A stretch of DNA of 64,000 nucleotides from Chitinophagaceae bacterium (GCA_016787085.1 JAEUVJ010000069.1:1-64000), one strand, 5' to 3'; positions 11,891 through 22,531 are shown, numbered from the stretch's first letter. Numbers and translations: made by a program. Notes: generated by a model from the letters alone, not told the origin.

Positions 11891-13256
11891 ACAAACTCAC
11901 CTGCACACCGGCATTTGCAAATAGCTGTATGCTCTCAGGTAGAAGGGTCAGGTAGCTGTTCAGCGCATATATATTTTTCCGGTATGATACACCAAGACCA
12001 CAGTTCAGCCTTGTCCGGTAACTGATAAAATAGTTCCAAAAACCTGACAGGTTCGATAGATTGAAGAAACTGTTCTCATTACCTATATCCTGGTAGCCGG
12101 TCTCTGTATCTAATTTAAAGCGTATGATTGTTCTTGTATTCGGATAGATGGCATGTTCAAAGAAAGCGCTGGCGCCGGCTTGCTTCAGCACAGGGTCTAA
12201 ACGGGTCTCACCGGTCTGTACACTTCCGCTAAAAAACTTTTCCGTGTAGTCATTGGACAGGTAATACAATTGCAGGGCTGCGCCGAAATTATTCTGGTGT
12301 TTCAGGCTGACGGGTACGTGTTTATTAATACCGGCCGATAAACGAACAGAGCGGTTCACGGCATTCTCTTCTGTTTTTAAACTCGCTGGTTGTTGTGTAA
12401 GATCATAATCATAATGCATGATCGCCGGAGTTGCCCGGATGAACAACTCCGTTCCGGCCAGGCGGGCATCGTTGAAAGCAAAGAACACAATATCATTCAG
12501 GCTGCTAAAATACCGGATGTCTGTTGTACTGATCAATCCTTTTTTCTGAAAATAAGTATCTATCGCCTCGAGTATATATTGTGTTCTCTTCCGGGCATCC
12601 AGCACCCGGGTATTGTTGGCGACAGCAATAGCCTGTCCAAGTCCGTTCAGTTCTTCTGCAGATAATGAACGGGTCAGTCGCTTCTCTTTCTCCAGGGTCT
12701 GATGAAGCCATAATGCATTCTGCATATGGGTAACATTCTCCAGCCTTCCTTTGCCGATACCGGCGGTAATAGCCAGCGATCCTGCCTGCTGTTTACTTTT
12801 ATTTTCAGAAGAAAAGGCGCTGCTGGTATTTTTTGAAGAATAAAAATTCCCTGAAACTTCAGCCCCTAATTCGGTAAAAAGATTTTTGGAGAACCATTTA
12901 TTATTTACTGTGAGAACCGGTGCCAGGTAAAAGTTCCTGTTTTTATATTCATCGCTGCTGTTATCAGACCGGCTGGAGCCAAAACCGGTGGAAGCAGACG
13001 CAAACGCATTCAGCAATATCCCGTCCGTGCTTTTTATAATATAATAAGAAGCGCCGGCAGATCCGGAGCCGCTGCGTCCCTCGCTTTTGCCGGCCGGAAA
13101 GTCGGTACTGCTGAACTGGCCTCCTCCCGATGCGTCGAAGGTCACCGCCCGGTAGTTGATATTCCTGAATTTAAAATTTCGTAGTAAGGAATCCTGCTGT
13201 GCGAAAGTTGTATGAATACAAAAAGATAGGACAAGTGTGGGTAAAACTTTTCTCAT
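11889..13256 (-). CDS. hypothetical outer-membrane protein
   Basis: 455 residues with a signal peptide (LVLSFCIHTTFAQQ). The mature part is rich in Ser, Asn and alternating hydrophobic/aromatic stretches with a C-terminal aromatic/hydrophobic end (LFANAGVQVSL), in keeping with an outer-membrane beta-structure. A more helical segment lies around residues 190-260 (ARKRTQYILEAIDTYFQKKG). No named family is recognised. It is monocistronic by spacing. Confidence 0.65.
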   Translation of the reverse strand: MRKVLPTLVLSFCIHTTFAQQDSLLRNFKFRNINYRAVTFDASGGGQFSSTDFPAGKSEGRSGSGSAGASYYIIKSTDGILLNAFASASTGFGSSRSDNSSDEYKNRNFYLAPVLTVNNKWFSKNLFTELGAEVSGNFYSSKNTSSAFSSENKSKQQAGSLAITAGIGKGRLENVTHMQNALWLHQTLEKEKRLTRSLSAEELNGLGQAIAVANNTRVLDARKRTQYILEAIDTYFQKKGLISTTDIRYFSSLNDIVFFAFNDARLAGTELFIRATPAIMHYDYDLTQQPASLKTEENAVNRSVRLSAGINKHVPVSLKHQNNFGAALQLYYLSNDYTEKFFSGSVQTGETRLDPVLKQAGASAFFEHAIYPNTRTIIRFKLDTETGYQDIGNENSFFNLSNLSGFWNYFISYRTRLNCGLGVSYRKNIYALNSYLTLLPESIQLFANAGVQVSL

Positions 13257-13376
13257 GAGTTTTGATTTTGAGAACCGAAAGTAAAGCCGTTAATGAAAAG
13301 AGGGTGTTAAAGCAAACGCAGCTGCTGTTAAGAAAGAACAAAAGATAAAAAGCCGGTTGTATCCGAAATAGCAAAG

Positions 13377-14312
13377 CTATTGATCGAATAATCCTCTCTG
13401 TTTTGACTTCTGCTGACCTGTGTTGTCCATAAACTTTGGTTTGCCAAGGTTCAATCCACAGGCGGCATTCATCTTATCAATCAAATAAACTGTCAGCTCG
13501 GGAGAAGTAGCTTCATCGTGCATGTGCATGAAGAAATATAATTCCTGTAAACCATTATCCAGCCAGTACTTCATTCTTTCCACCCACACATCCGTCCTTG
13601 TATAATCCGAAGGATGCAAACTGTTGCCCACATACCGGATGAATGCTTTCGGAACGGTGAGCCGCATGTGTGCACAATCACGCCGCCCGGCTGTATCGGT
13701 GATCACGGCACCTATATTATGATCACGCAGGAAAGCGAACATGTCTTCCCGTTCTTTTTCTTTGGCAAACCAGTCAGGATGTCTCACTTCCAGGAAGAAT
13801 TGCAGATCGGTGGGCAATGAAGCGAGATATGTGAAGAGCTCTTCTTTCCTTTTGGGAGAAAATGTATCACTGACCTGTACGAAGATGGGGCCAAGATGTT
13901 CTTCAAAAGCAACAATGCCCCGGAAGAATTCATTGGTGATAAAGTCCTTTCCTTTCAAACTGCCGCGGTGCGTTACTCCCTGGTACATCTTCGGGCAGAA
14001 CTTGAAATCTTTTCCCTTTGCCTGCTCTGCCCATTTGCGGATACCTGCTTCGCCATATATCTTATAATGCGTCGCATTCAGTTCTATGCTGTTGTAATGC
14101 TCCACGTAATGTTTGAGAAAATCCTTTTCCCTGGTTTTTAGCGGGTATATCTTTCCCACCCACTCCTGTCTTCCCCATTTGGCACAACCGAAATAAACCT
14201 TTGAATTCTTTGCAGGTTTACCTCCCAGTATCTCTCTATTGGCCCCGGGTTCTGCAGGCAGGTTGAAATTCACACAGTTCAATTCATTTTCCGGTACTCT
14301 CCCGAATTCCAT
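13377..14312 (-). CDS. DUF72 domain-containing protein (YecE family)
   Basis: 311 residues. The DUF72 barrel is seen from VYFGCAKWGRQEWVGKIYP (about 39) through YNSIELNATHYKI, FCPKMYQGVTH, FLEVRHPDWF and YFFMHMHDEA. The family is a TIM-barrel of unknown reaction. The C-terminal tail QQKSKQRGLFDQ is polar. It is divergent from the sulfatase with a 58-base gap. Confidence 0.88.
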   Translation of the reverse strand: MEFGRVPENELNCVNFNLPAEPGANREILGGKPAKNSKVYFGCAKWGRQEWVGKIYPLKTREKDFLKHYVEHYNSIELNATHYKIYGEAGIRKWAEQAKGKDFKFCPKMYQGVTHRGSLKGKDFITNEFFRGIVAFEEHLGPIFVQVSDTFSPKRKEELFTYLASLPTDLQFFLEVRHPDWFAKEKEREDMFAFLRDHNIGAVITDTAGRRDCAHMRLTVPKAFIRYVGNSLHPSDYTRTDVWVERMKYWLDNGLQELYFFMHMHDEATSPELTVYLIDKMNAACGLNLGKPKFMDNTGQQKSKQRGLFDQ

Positions 14313-14370
14313 ACTTTATCATTTATGACATACAAATCTAATCGTAAATATGTAACTTGATACCCTAACT

Positions 14371-15921
14371 ATGGCTATGCGTATATTAGTTATTTTTTTA
14401 TTGTTTGCCCAGTCGGTTATCGGCCAACAACAACCGAACATCATTTATATCATGAGCGACGATCATGACAATGATGCGATCAGCGCATACAACAAGCAGT
14501 TCATTTCCACGCCCAATATTGACCGTATTGCCAAAGAAGGAATGAAATTCAATAAGGCTTTTGTCGGCAATTCCATTTGTTCACCAGCAAGAGCCACCCT
14601 TTTAACAGGGCAGCATTCGCACAAGAATGGTGTAAAGAATAATTTTACCCGTTTTGATTCATCGAAAACAACTATTGCGCACCTGCTCAGTAAAGCAGGT
14701 TATCAAACGGCACTCATCGGCAAGTGGCATTTGCACTCCTACCCTGCCGGTTTTGATCACTGGCGGATATTGCCGGGCATGGGCCAGTACTTTGATACCC
14801 GGATGATCAAAATGAACGGGGATACCATTGTGGAGAAAGGCTATTCAGCAGATGTGATTACGGATGATGCGATTGACTGGCTGGACCAGATAGATGCCAA
14901 CAAGCCCTTTGCTTTATTCTTTCATCATAAAGCGCCGCACCGGAATTTTGCACCGGCGCTGAAATATCTTGAACAGTACCGAATCAAAACATTCCCTGAG
15001 CCGGCAACCTTATATAATGATACAGCAGGCCACAGCAGTGCCTGGCGTATCCAGACCATGAGCATTCTGCATGATATGCGCCTGTGCGGCGACCTGAAAG
15101 TGGACCCTGAATACTTAATGGATATTCCTGAGCTAAAACCGGATGCCAATGACATTGCTACCTATACGGCCATCATGAGGCGAATGCCGGATAAAGAACG
15201 TGACCGGTTCAAAGAAATTTATGCCGAAAGAGGCAAATTGATAAGAGACAAAAAGCTTTCCGGTAAAGAATTGCTGAAATACAAATACCAGTGGTACATG
15301 CAGGATTACCTCGCCTGTATCGCTTCAATTGATGAAAGTGTAGGCAGGATACTGGATTACCTGGATAAGAACGAGATCAGTGACAAAACGGTTGTCATTT
15401 ACACCAGCGACCAGGGTTTTTATCTTGGTGAGAATGGCTGGTTCGATAAACGTTTTGCCTATGATGTTTCTATGCAAACGCCATTACTCGTAAGATGGCC
15501 AGGCGAGATCAGCGCCGGAACAGAAAATAAGAACCTGGTGCAGAATATAGATTTCGCCCCAACCCTGCTGGATATTGCAGGCGCTAAAGTTCCGGAATGG
15601 ATGCAGGGTGTAAGTTTAAAACCTATACTGAGCGGTCAGCAGCGAAATCTGTCAAGAAAATACCTTTATTATCATTACTATGAATTCGGGAAAGACCATA
15701 CGGTCATCCCGCATGTAGCCATCCGGAGCGACCGGTATAAACTGATCTATTTCTATACGGTCAACGAATGGGAACTATATGACCTGCTATATGATCCGGC
15801 AGAACAAAAGAACCTGATCCGGTCATCCAATCACCAGGCCACCGTTAACCAGTTAAAAACAGAATTGAACAAGCTGCGTGATCAGTATGACGATCATGAA
15901 GCAGCCGGAGAGTTGAAGTAA
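14371..15921 (+). CDS. secreted sulfatase
   Basis: 516 residues with a signal peptide (MRILVIFLLFAQSVIGQQ). The alkaline-phosphatase-fold sulfatase domain follows: metal ligands in IMSDDHDND, the formylglycine site C70-S-P-A-R in NSICSPARATLLTGQ, HLHSYPAGFDHW, and a late HHKAPHRN and TSDQGFYLGENGWFDKR. This is the Cys-type site needing formylglycine-generating enzyme or anSME, which is not in the window. The substrate is unknown, possibly sulfated polysaccharide. Gene ends 3 bases before the convergent glucosidase gene. Confidence 0.9.
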   Translation: MAMRILVIFLLFAQSVIGQQQPNIIYIMSDDHDNDAISAYNKQFISTPNIDRIAKEGMKFNKAFVGNSICSPARATLLTGQHSHKNGVKNNFTRFDSSKTTIAHLLSKAGYQTALIGKWHLHSYPAGFDHWRILPGMGQYFDTRMIKMNGDTIVEKGYSADVITDDAIDWLDQIDANKPFALFFHHKAPHRNFAPALKYLEQYRIKTFPEPATLYNDTAGHSSAWRIQTMSILHDMRLCGDLKVDPEYLMDIPELKPDANDIATYTAIMRRMPDKERDRFKEIYAERGKLIRDKKLSGKELLKYKYQWYMQDYLACIASIDESVGRILDYLDKNEISDKTVVIYTSDQGFYLGENGWFDKRFAYDVSMQTPLLVRWPGEISAGTENKNLVQNIDFAPTLLDIAGAKVPEWMQGVSLKPILSGQQRNLSRKYLYYHYYEFGKDHTVIPHVAIRSDRYKLIYFYTVNEWELYDLLYDPAEQKNLIRSSNHQATVNQLKTELNKLRDQYDDHEAAGELK

Positions 15922-15923
15922 AT

Positions 15924-18539
15924 TTATTTATTCCCGTACTCACTGATCAGCTCGGCGACCAATGCCGTCCACCCGGTCTGGTGGCTGGCGCCTAAACCTC
16001 TTCCGGAATTGCCATGAAAGTATTCGTAAAATAAAACGAGGTCTTCGTTGCCGGGTTGTTTATAAAACCAGCTGTAATCACCATATAAACGGCGGTTACC
16101 TTCCTTGTCTTTTTCAAATAAACTGATCACCCTTTTGGTCAGTTCGTCAGCCACCTGTGTCAGGTTCATTTTAATACCGGAGCCGGTAGGGAACTCTACC
16201 TGCAAAGAGTCATTATAAAACTCTCCATACTTACGAATAGATTGAATGATCAGGAAATTGATCGGCATCCATACCGGCCCGCGCCAGTTGGAGTTGCCGC
16301 CAAACATATCAGACGTAGAATCGCCGGGATCATAACGGATCGTATAGGTATGACCATCCACTACTACCGAATAAGGGTGTTCATCATGGTATCTGGATAA
16401 GGCCCTTATGCCACCTTCCGACAAAAATTCTTTCTCATCCAATAATCTTTCCAGCAAATTGACTAGCCTGTCCTTCGGTACCAATGATAACAGCAATTCG
16501 CCATCATCACTCCTTTCTTCATTAGGCCAGAATTTTTTATTCCTGATCCTGTAATCTTCGAACCAGGTGATCCTTTTCCTGAAATCAATGAGTTTATCCA
16601 TCACCCGCTTGCTGATAGAAGAAACAGCATACAAAGAAGTAACCCCCACCACCGATTGTATGCGCAATGGTTTTGGGTCTGCGCCGCTGACGCATAAGAC
16701 ATCATAAAAGAACTTATCCTCTTCATTCCATAACCCATGCTCATTCAAAGATTCAGCTATCAATACAAAATGTTCAAAGAATTTGGTGGCAGTATCTTCA
16801 AACGATTCATCATGCATGGCGATCTCGATGGCCATTTCCATCATATCCAGCGCATAGGTACCGATCCAGCTGGTGCCATCCGCCTGCTCCAGTTGCATCT
16901 CACCGGGAAAATGAAAGCTACGGTTGAACACGCCGATATTATCCAGACCGAGGAAACCGCCTTCAAAGATGTTGTTACCATTAATGTCTTTGCGGTTGAT
17001 CCACCAGGTAAAGTTGATCAGCAGTTTATGAAATACTTTTTTAAGAAAATTAATATCCCCCGTTCCGGTTCTTTTCTTTTCGATATTATATACCTGCATC
17101 GCAGCCCATGCCTGTACCGGCGGGTTCACATCACTGAAATTCCATTCATAAGAAGGTAACTGCCCGTCAGGTTTCATATACCATTCCCGCATTACGAGCA
17201 ATAACTGGTGCTTCGCAAACGTCGGGTCCACTACCGCCATTGAGATACATTGAAAGGCAAGGTCCCATGCAGCATACCAGGGATACTCCCATTTATCCGG
17301 CATCAGGATGATATCCTGGTTTTTCAGGTGTTTCCAATCGCTGTTGCGCCCGGTCATCTTTGAATTGCTCACCGGCGAAATACCATCCGTGGTGCCCAGC
17401 CATTGCTCGACATCAAAATGATAATATTGCTTGCTCCAGAGAATACCTGCCAGTGCCTGCCGCTGGATCTTTGCCATTTCGGCATTCATTCCTTTTGGCA
17501 AAATGGCCGCATAAAAATCATCGGCTTCCTGTTTTCTTACTTTGAAAATATCCTTGAACTTATTCGGGAAGGCATTATCCAGCCATTGGTTGTTGAGGCG
17601 GCAATATATGGTTTTGGTACTCCCCCCGCTTATCTTCATTTTATAGACGGGAGAAAATTTTGTGCCTTCTTTCTTTTTGGTCAGTTCAGGTACATTCTTT
17701 CCTTTGATGACCGCATCATGAAATGTATCTTTTACGAAAATGCTTTCGTTGGGAATGTTGCTGACCTTCTCTGTGTTGGTTTCATTCTCCGTGAAGAATG
17801 TCTTGTCAGCGGGCTGAAAATAAAAATAATATTCACCGAGCCGCTCGTGTTCCGCCCTTACTGTCGTTTTGTTAACCTGTGTTATGGATGGTTTTTCTTT
17901 AAAACTTCCCTGTTTCCAGCGATTGTAGAACCATAAGGTAGGCAGCACCGTGATCTCCGCTGCTTTGTTATACCGGTTCGTGATGTCGATCTGTATAAAA
18001 ATATCTTGTGCCCCTTGCTTGGCATAGGTCACTTTTATATCAAAATACTGGTTCTTGTCAAAAACACCTGTATCAAGTATCTCGTACTCAGGATCAAGTT
18101 TTCCCCTTTTCTGGTTTTCTTCTCTCAGTTTTTCATACGGAAAAGTCTGCTGCGGGTATTTATACAAATACTCCATATAGTAATGCGTGGGAAGATTGTC
18201 AAGGTAGTAGTATAATTCCTTTACATCTTCGCCATGATTACCCTGCGGATTGCTGAGGCCGAAAAGCCGTTCTTTTAAGATGGGATCATTGCCATTCCAT
18301 AAAGCAACACAAAAACACAGGTTGCCAAAATAGTCTGAAATACCTGCGAGCCCGTCTTCACCCCATAAATAGGCCCTGCAATGGGCATGGTCAAAGGGAA
18401 AATAATGCCATGCATCACCATTGGTGCTGTAATCCTCGCGTACTGTTCCCCATTGGCGTTCGCTCAGGTAAGGGCCCCATTGTGCAAGTGGAATAGCTTT
18501 CGTCGCATTTACTGCCAGTCGCTGATGCTCTGCTGTCAT
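15924..18539 (-). CDS. GH63-like glucosidase (MGH1/YgjK-type)
   Basis: About 871 residues from the ATG at 18539; an in-frame TTG 33 bases upstream could extend it to 18572. A TAACTTTG -7 box at 18592-18599 fits the ATG start. N-terminal beta domain around HYFPFDHAHCRAYLWGEDG, then the (alpha/alpha)6 barrel with WPNEERSDD, MPDKWEYPWYAAWD, GGNSNWRGPVWMPIN and the C-terminal GASHQTGWTALVA, typical of GH63 glucosidases. No signal peptide, so cytoplasmic by sequence. The substrate is likely an alpha-glucoside; not determined. Confidence 0.85.
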   Translation of the reverse strand: MTAEHQRLAVNATKAIPLAQWGPYLSERQWGTVREDYSTNGDAWHYFPFDHAHCRAYLWGEDGLAGISDYFGNLCFCVALWNGNDPILKERLFGLSNPQGNHGEDVKELYYYLDNLPTHYYMEYLYKYPQQTFPYEKLREENQKRGKLDPEYEILDTGVFDKNQYFDIKVTYAKQGAQDIFIQIDITNRYNKAAEITVLPTLWFYNRWKQGSFKEKPSITQVNKTTVRAEHERLGEYYFYFQPADKTFFTENETNTEKVSNIPNESIFVKDTFHDAVIKGKNVPELTKKKEGTKFSPVYKMKISGGSTKTIYCRLNNQWLDNAFPNKFKDIFKVRKQEADDFYAAILPKGMNAEMAKIQRQALAGILWSKQYYHFDVEQWLGTTDGISPVSNSKMTGRNSDWKHLKNQDIILMPDKWEYPWYAAWDLAFQCISMAVVDPTFAKHQLLLVMREWYMKPDGQLPSYEWNFSDVNPPVQAWAAMQVYNIEKKRTGTGDINFLKKVFHKLLINFTWWINRKDINGNNIFEGGFLGLDNIGVFNRSFHFPGEMQLEQADGTSWIGTYALDMMEMAIEIAMHDESFEDTATKFFEHFVLIAESLNEHGLWNEEDKFFYDVLCVSGADPKPLRIQSVVGVTSLYAVSSISKRVMDKLIDFRKRITWFEDYRIRNKKFWPNEERSDDGELLLSLVPKDRLVNLLERLLDEKEFLSEGGIRALSRYHDEHPYSVVVDGHTYTIRYDPGDSTSDMFGGNSNWRGPVWMPINFLIIQSIRKYGEFYNDSLQVEFPTGSGIKMNLTQVADELTKRVISLFEKDKEGNRRLYGDYSWFYKQPGNEDLVLFYEYFHGNSGRGLGASHQTGWTALVAELISEYGNK

Positions 18540-18591
18540 TTCCGAAACTGATTTATCTTTCTTAACCGGCAAGCATGTTAATTTAGCAGGG

Positions 18592-18599
18592 CAAAGTTA
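18592..18599 (-). promoter_or_regulatory. TAACTTTG -7 box for the glucosidase
   Basis: On the minus strand the sequence TAACTTTG matches the TAnnTTTG consensus exactly, about 50 bases before the ATG at 18539. Confidence 0.5.
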
Positions 18600-18632
18600 G
18601 CCAATTATGAGTGAAATGGCCGGAGTGAAGTA

Positions 18633-19448
18633 TCACTGGTATTTTTTTATGAGGTCGGTCAATATCTTCCTGTCAGCATCACTGATCGTTTTGGTAGAAT
18701 CTGATGGCACAAAATGTAATTTGAATGACTGGATAGCCGACTCCGGTTTTTTTATATCGTAACCAATGATACGAAGCGCCTGCATTTCATTGAAACCTTC
18801 AGGGATCATTACCGCGGTCGTATCATACCAATAACCAAATCCGCTCTCCGCCAGTTTCTGCCAGGGGAAATACTTATTGGGATCTACTTTTCTGCCCGGC
18901 GCTATATCCGCATGACCAACAAAATTCGCAACGGGTATATTATATGCATTTTTCAGCCTGCCTAATAAAACCAGCAGGCTGCTGACCTGTTCATCAGTAA
19001 AAGATTCGAACCCGTTATTATCTATTTCAATACCGATACTGCAGCTGTTCAGGTCAGTAGCATTGCCCCATTTACTTACACCGGCATGGTGCCCTCTCAA
19101 AAGGTCATTGAGCATATGATGTACCGTTCCGTCCTTACAAATAACATAATGTGAGCTGACCTGGGTTCTTGTCAGCGTAAACGTCTTTAATGTCTGATCA
19201 CAACTATTCTGAGCGGTATGATGAATCACCACAATATTAGGGCGTCGCATAGAAAAATTGGTAGTCCCCACCCATGAAGATGCGTAGTTTAGTCCTACGG
19301 AATCCTGAACGGGATATTCCCGCAACAGTTTTGCATAGCCCTTCACCTGTTTTTTATATGCCTTATTGGTAGCGGCGTAAGGCCGGGCACAGCCATTGAT
19401 GATAATTGCGGCGGCTATGATGGTCGTAGAAAGAAAGAAATACTTCAT
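18633..19448 (-). CDS. N-acetylmuramoyl-L-alanine amidase, lipoprotein
   Basis: Starting at ATG 19448 gives a lipoprotein signal peptide MKYFFLSTTIIAAAIIINGC with a lipobox Cys; the longer ORF adds 10 unlikely residues. The Amidase_2 domain contains the zinc histidines in VIHHTAQ and in FVGHADIAPGRKVDP, plus HHAGVSKWG and SIGIEIDNNG. Known role: cleavage of the amide between N-acetylmuramate and the stem peptide; location is the periplasmic face of the envelope. A recycling or remodelling role is plausible. Confidence 0.88.
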   Translation of the reverse strand: MKYFFLSTTIIAAAIIINGCARPYAATNKAYKKQVKGYAKLLREYPVQDSVGLNYASSWVGTTNFSMRRPNIVVIHHTAQNSCDQTLKTFTLTRTQVSSHYVICKDGTVHHMLNDLLRGHHAGVSKWGNATDLNSCSIGIEIDNNGFESFTDEQVSSLLVLLGRLKNAYNIPVANFVGHADIAPGRKVDPNKYFPWQKLAESGFGYWYDTTAVMIPEGFNEMQALRIIGYDIKKPESAIQSFKLHFVPSDSTKTISDADRKILTDLIKKYQ

Positions 19449-19545
19449 GTCGCAAATGTATATTTTATAAAAAAACAAGGATAGGAAAATTACGCAGGCA
19501 ATAAAGATTACTATGCCTTACGTAACTTGAGCAAAAGTTTATATT

Positions 19546-20967
19546 ATGGCAGCGCATTTCGGCATGATAGGCCTGGGTACCATGGGAAGGAACCTGCTGC
19601 TCAATGTAGCCGGTCATGGATACGAGGTTTGCGGGTATGACCGTGAACCCGCCCAGCAAAAAAGGCTGATGGATGAAGCAAAAGGGAAAAACGTCAATGC
19701 GGCTGCTTCATTGCCTGAATTCATTCAATCCTTGCAAACTCCACGGATCATTATGTTGCTCGTACCTGCGGGCAAGATCGTGGATGCTGTGATCACTGAC
19801 CTGCTGCCGCTGGTGCAAAAAGGAGACATCATTCTGGATGGCGGTAATTCACATTTCGCCGATACGGAAAGACGCTATAGTCAATTACAGGGTTCCGGCA
19901 TTCATTTTATTGGCATGGGTGTAAGCGGTGGCGAAGAAGGAGCCCGGGTCGGACCAAGCCTGATGCCGGGCGGAAACCGGGAAAGTTATGAACTGGTAAA
20001 AGATATCCTGGAGTCAGTAGCTGCCAAAAGCGATGAAGGCGCCTGCGTTTCCTTTATCGGGAATACAGCTGCAGGTCATTACACCAAAATGGTGCATAAT
20101 GGTATCGAATATGCCATGATGCAAATGATCAGTGAAGTATATGGTGTATTGAAATATGCCGGGCAGTTCAGCAATGCAGAATTACATGCGTTATTTTCTG
20201 CCTGGAACAAAGCTGAACTGCAATCATTCCTGGTCGAAATAACAGCCGATGTGTTTCTGAAAAAGGATGAAGCAACAGGCAAAGACCTGGTGGATATGAT
20301 ACTGGATAAAGCCAAACAAAAAGGCACCGGCATGTGGACCAGCCAAAGCGCTATGGACCTGAATGTGCCGATCCCTTCTATTGATGCGGCTGTCACGATG
20401 CGCTACCTCTCAGCGCTGAAGGAAGAAAGGGTTCATCATTCATCATTATACTCATCCGGCAACGGCAAAAGCCTGTTCAACAAAGAACAATTGGCCGGTA
20501 TATGTAAAAATGCTTTGCACTTTGGATTCCTGCTCGCTTACGGGCAAGGCCTGCATTTGCTGAAAGCCGCTTCGGAGCAGTACAATTATAACATCAGCAT
20601 TCCGGAAGTATTACGGGTATGGAAAGGTGGCTGCATCATCCGCTCCGTTATGCTGAATGACCTGCGCAAAGCATACAAAGAGAACACAGGGTTATCCAAT
20701 ATCATTGCTTCTCCTGTTTTTCAACCTGTATTCAGCCAACTGCGAAATGATCTGGCCGGCCTGGTAAAATCATCCATCGAATATCAGCTTCCATCAGCCT
20801 CACTGGCTGCATCATTATATTACTTTGATGCGTATATAGCCGGCCGTTTACCTGCTAATCTTATCCAGGCCCAGCGGGATCTCTTTGGCGCACATACCTA
20901 TGAACGCATTGATAAACCCGGCGTATTCCATACCGGATGGGAAAGCAAACCCATTACCATGACGTAA
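19546..20967 (+). CDS. gnd: 6-phosphogluconate dehydrogenase, decarboxylating
   Basis: 473 residues, the usual length. An NADP-binding GLGTMGRNL motif at the N-terminus, catalytic-region GGNSHF and GVSGGEEGARVGPSLMPGG, GTGMWTSQSAMDL, and the C-terminal RDLFGAHTYERID all match. It oxidises 6-phosphogluconate to ribulose 5-phosphate with CO2 and NADPH. First gene of the gnd-zwf-pgl operon; the gap to zwf is 24 bases. Confidence 0.97.
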   Translation: MAAHFGMIGLGTMGRNLLLNVAGHGYEVCGYDREPAQQKRLMDEAKGKNVNAAASLPEFIQSLQTPRIIMLLVPAGKIVDAVITDLLPLVQKGDIILDGGNSHFADTERRYSQLQGSGIHFIGMGVSGGEEGARVGPSLMPGGNRESYELVKDILESVAAKSDEGACVSFIGNTAAGHYTKMVHNGIEYAMMQMISEVYGVLKYAGQFSNAELHALFSAWNKAELQSFLVEITADVFLKKDEATGKDLVDMILDKAKQKGTGMWTSQSAMDLNVPIPSIDAAVTMRYLSALKEERVHHSSLYSSGNGKSLFNKEQLAGICKNALHFGFLLAYGQGLHLLKAASEQYNYNISIPEVLRVWKGGCIIRSVMLNDLRKAYKENTGLSNIIASPVFQPVFSQLRNDLAGLVKSSIEYQLPSASLAASLYYFDAYIAGRLPANLIQAQRDLFGAHTYERIDKPGVFHTGWESKPITMT

Positions 20968-20991
20968 TTATTATTTATCACCCCGATCAAC

Positions 20992-22530
20992 ATGAGCACA
21001 AACAAAAAGGAAATATCAGCAGCCAATATTGTCATCTTCGGAGGTAAAGGCGACCTTGCCTGGAGAAAACTGATACCCGCATTTTATAATCTTTTTATCA
21101 ATGGGTATTTGCCAAAACAGTTTGCGATTTATGGGGTGCATTATGAGAAGATGGACGAAAAGGCCTACGAAAAACATCTGCTGGACGGGATCAATACTTT
21201 TTCAAGAAGCGGAAAGGCAAAAAAGAATGACTGGAAAAAATTTGCAACCCGTGTTTTTTATTTTGAAGGCGATTTTACAGCCGATGATACCTTCCGGCGA
21301 CTGGGGGAAGTTTTGGATAAAAATGATAAAGCCTGGAAGACAAGGGCGGTCCGGCTATTCTATTATTCCGTCTCTCCCCGTTTTATCGAGCCCATTTCGC
21401 TGCTGCTTTCCAGTCAAGGGCTGGCTAATGAAACAGTACATGACAGGATCGTCATAGAAAAACCGTTTGGCAGCGATCTGCAAACCGCCAAAGAGCTGAA
21501 TCAGCTGCTCACCAGGCATTTCAAAGAAAAACAGATATACAGGATAGATCATTATTTAGGCAAAGAAACGGTGCAAAATCTCATGGCATTCCGTTTTGCC
21601 AATATTGTATATGAATCTATCTGGAACCACCACTACATTGAACATGTGCAGATAACTGTGGCCGAAAGTATCGGTGTAGGCGGCAGAGGCAACTATTATG
21701 AGCAGGCCGGCGCTTTGAAAGATATGATACAAAATCACCTGCTGCAATTGCTCTGCGTCACGGCGATGGAACCCCCGGTATCGCTGGATGAAGAAAACAT
21801 ACGCAACAAGAAAGTGGATGTACTGAAAGCCGTGAGGCCGTTGACCAAAACAGAAATAGCCAAACATGTGATAAGAGGACAATACGGCGAAGGAACAGTA
21901 AACGGGAAAAAACAGGCAGCCTATCGAAGTGAAAAGAATGTAAACCCGAAGTCAAATACCGAAACGTTTGTTGCTTTAAAGCTATTCATTGACAACTGGC
22001 GCTGGCAGGGAGTGCCCTTTTTCCTGCGTACCGGCAAATGCCTGGAGAAGACATCGTCCCTTATAGTCATTCAGTTCAAACCCGTGCCGCATAATTTATT
22101 TGATAGTAAAGTAATGACTGACACCAGGCCGAACCAGCTTATCATCAGTATTCAGCCGGAAATGGAAACCACGTTATTGTTCCATGCAAAAGAGCCGGGA
22201 GTAAGACTACAGATCAAGCCGGTGGAAATGGATTTCACTTACAAAGAAAGTTATGATACTCCCGTACCCGAAGCGTACGAAACGTTACTGCTGGAAGTAC
22301 TGGAAGGCGATGCGGCTATGTTCATGCGGGCTGACCAGGTAGAAGAAGCATGGAAAGTAGTAACACCCGTCATGGAAGCATGGAAAAAAGAAACACCTCC
22401 CCGTTTTCCGAATTATGAGCCCGGCGGTTGGGGGCCTAAAACATCCGAGGCATTGATAAAGCCACAGGGTTGTTCATGGACATTATTGCCCGAAAACGGG
22501 ATACTAAAAAATACGATCAGGAAAAAATAA
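20992..22530 (+). CDS. zwf: glucose-6-phosphate 1-dehydrogenase
   Basis: 512 residues. N-terminal dinucleotide motif FGGKGDLAWRKL (more often GASGDLAKRKL) and the active-site RIDHYLGKETVQN are seen, with the C-terminal domain RTGKCL and QIKPVEMDF. It makes 6-phosphogluconolactone and NADPH. It is followed one base later by pgl. The Lys in GGKGD and Trp in LAWRK depart from the common motif but leave the overall pattern intact. Confidence 0.97.
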   Translation: MSTNKKEISAANIVIFGGKGDLAWRKLIPAFYNLFINGYLPKQFAIYGVHYEKMDEKAYEKHLLDGINTFSRSGKAKKNDWKKFATRVFYFEGDFTADDTFRRLGEVLDKNDKAWKTRAVRLFYYSVSPRFIEPISLLLSSQGLANETVHDRIVIEKPFGSDLQTAKELNQLLTRHFKEKQIYRIDHYLGKETVQNLMAFRFANIVYESIWNHHYIEHVQITVAESIGVGGRGNYYEQAGALKDMIQNHLLQLLCVTAMEPPVSLDEENIRNKKVDVLKAVRPLTKTEIAKHVIRGQYGEGTVNGKKQAAYRSEKNVNPKSNTETFVALKLFIDNWRWQGVPFFLRTGKCLEKTSSLIVIQFKPVPHNLFDSKVMTDTRPNQLIISIQPEMETTLLFHAKEPGVRLQIKPVEMDFTYKESYDTPVPEAYETLLLEVLEGDAAMFMRADQVEEAWKVVTPVMEAWKKETPPRFPNYEPGGWGPKTSEALIKPQGCSWTLLPENGILKNTIRKK

Positions 22531-22531
22531 C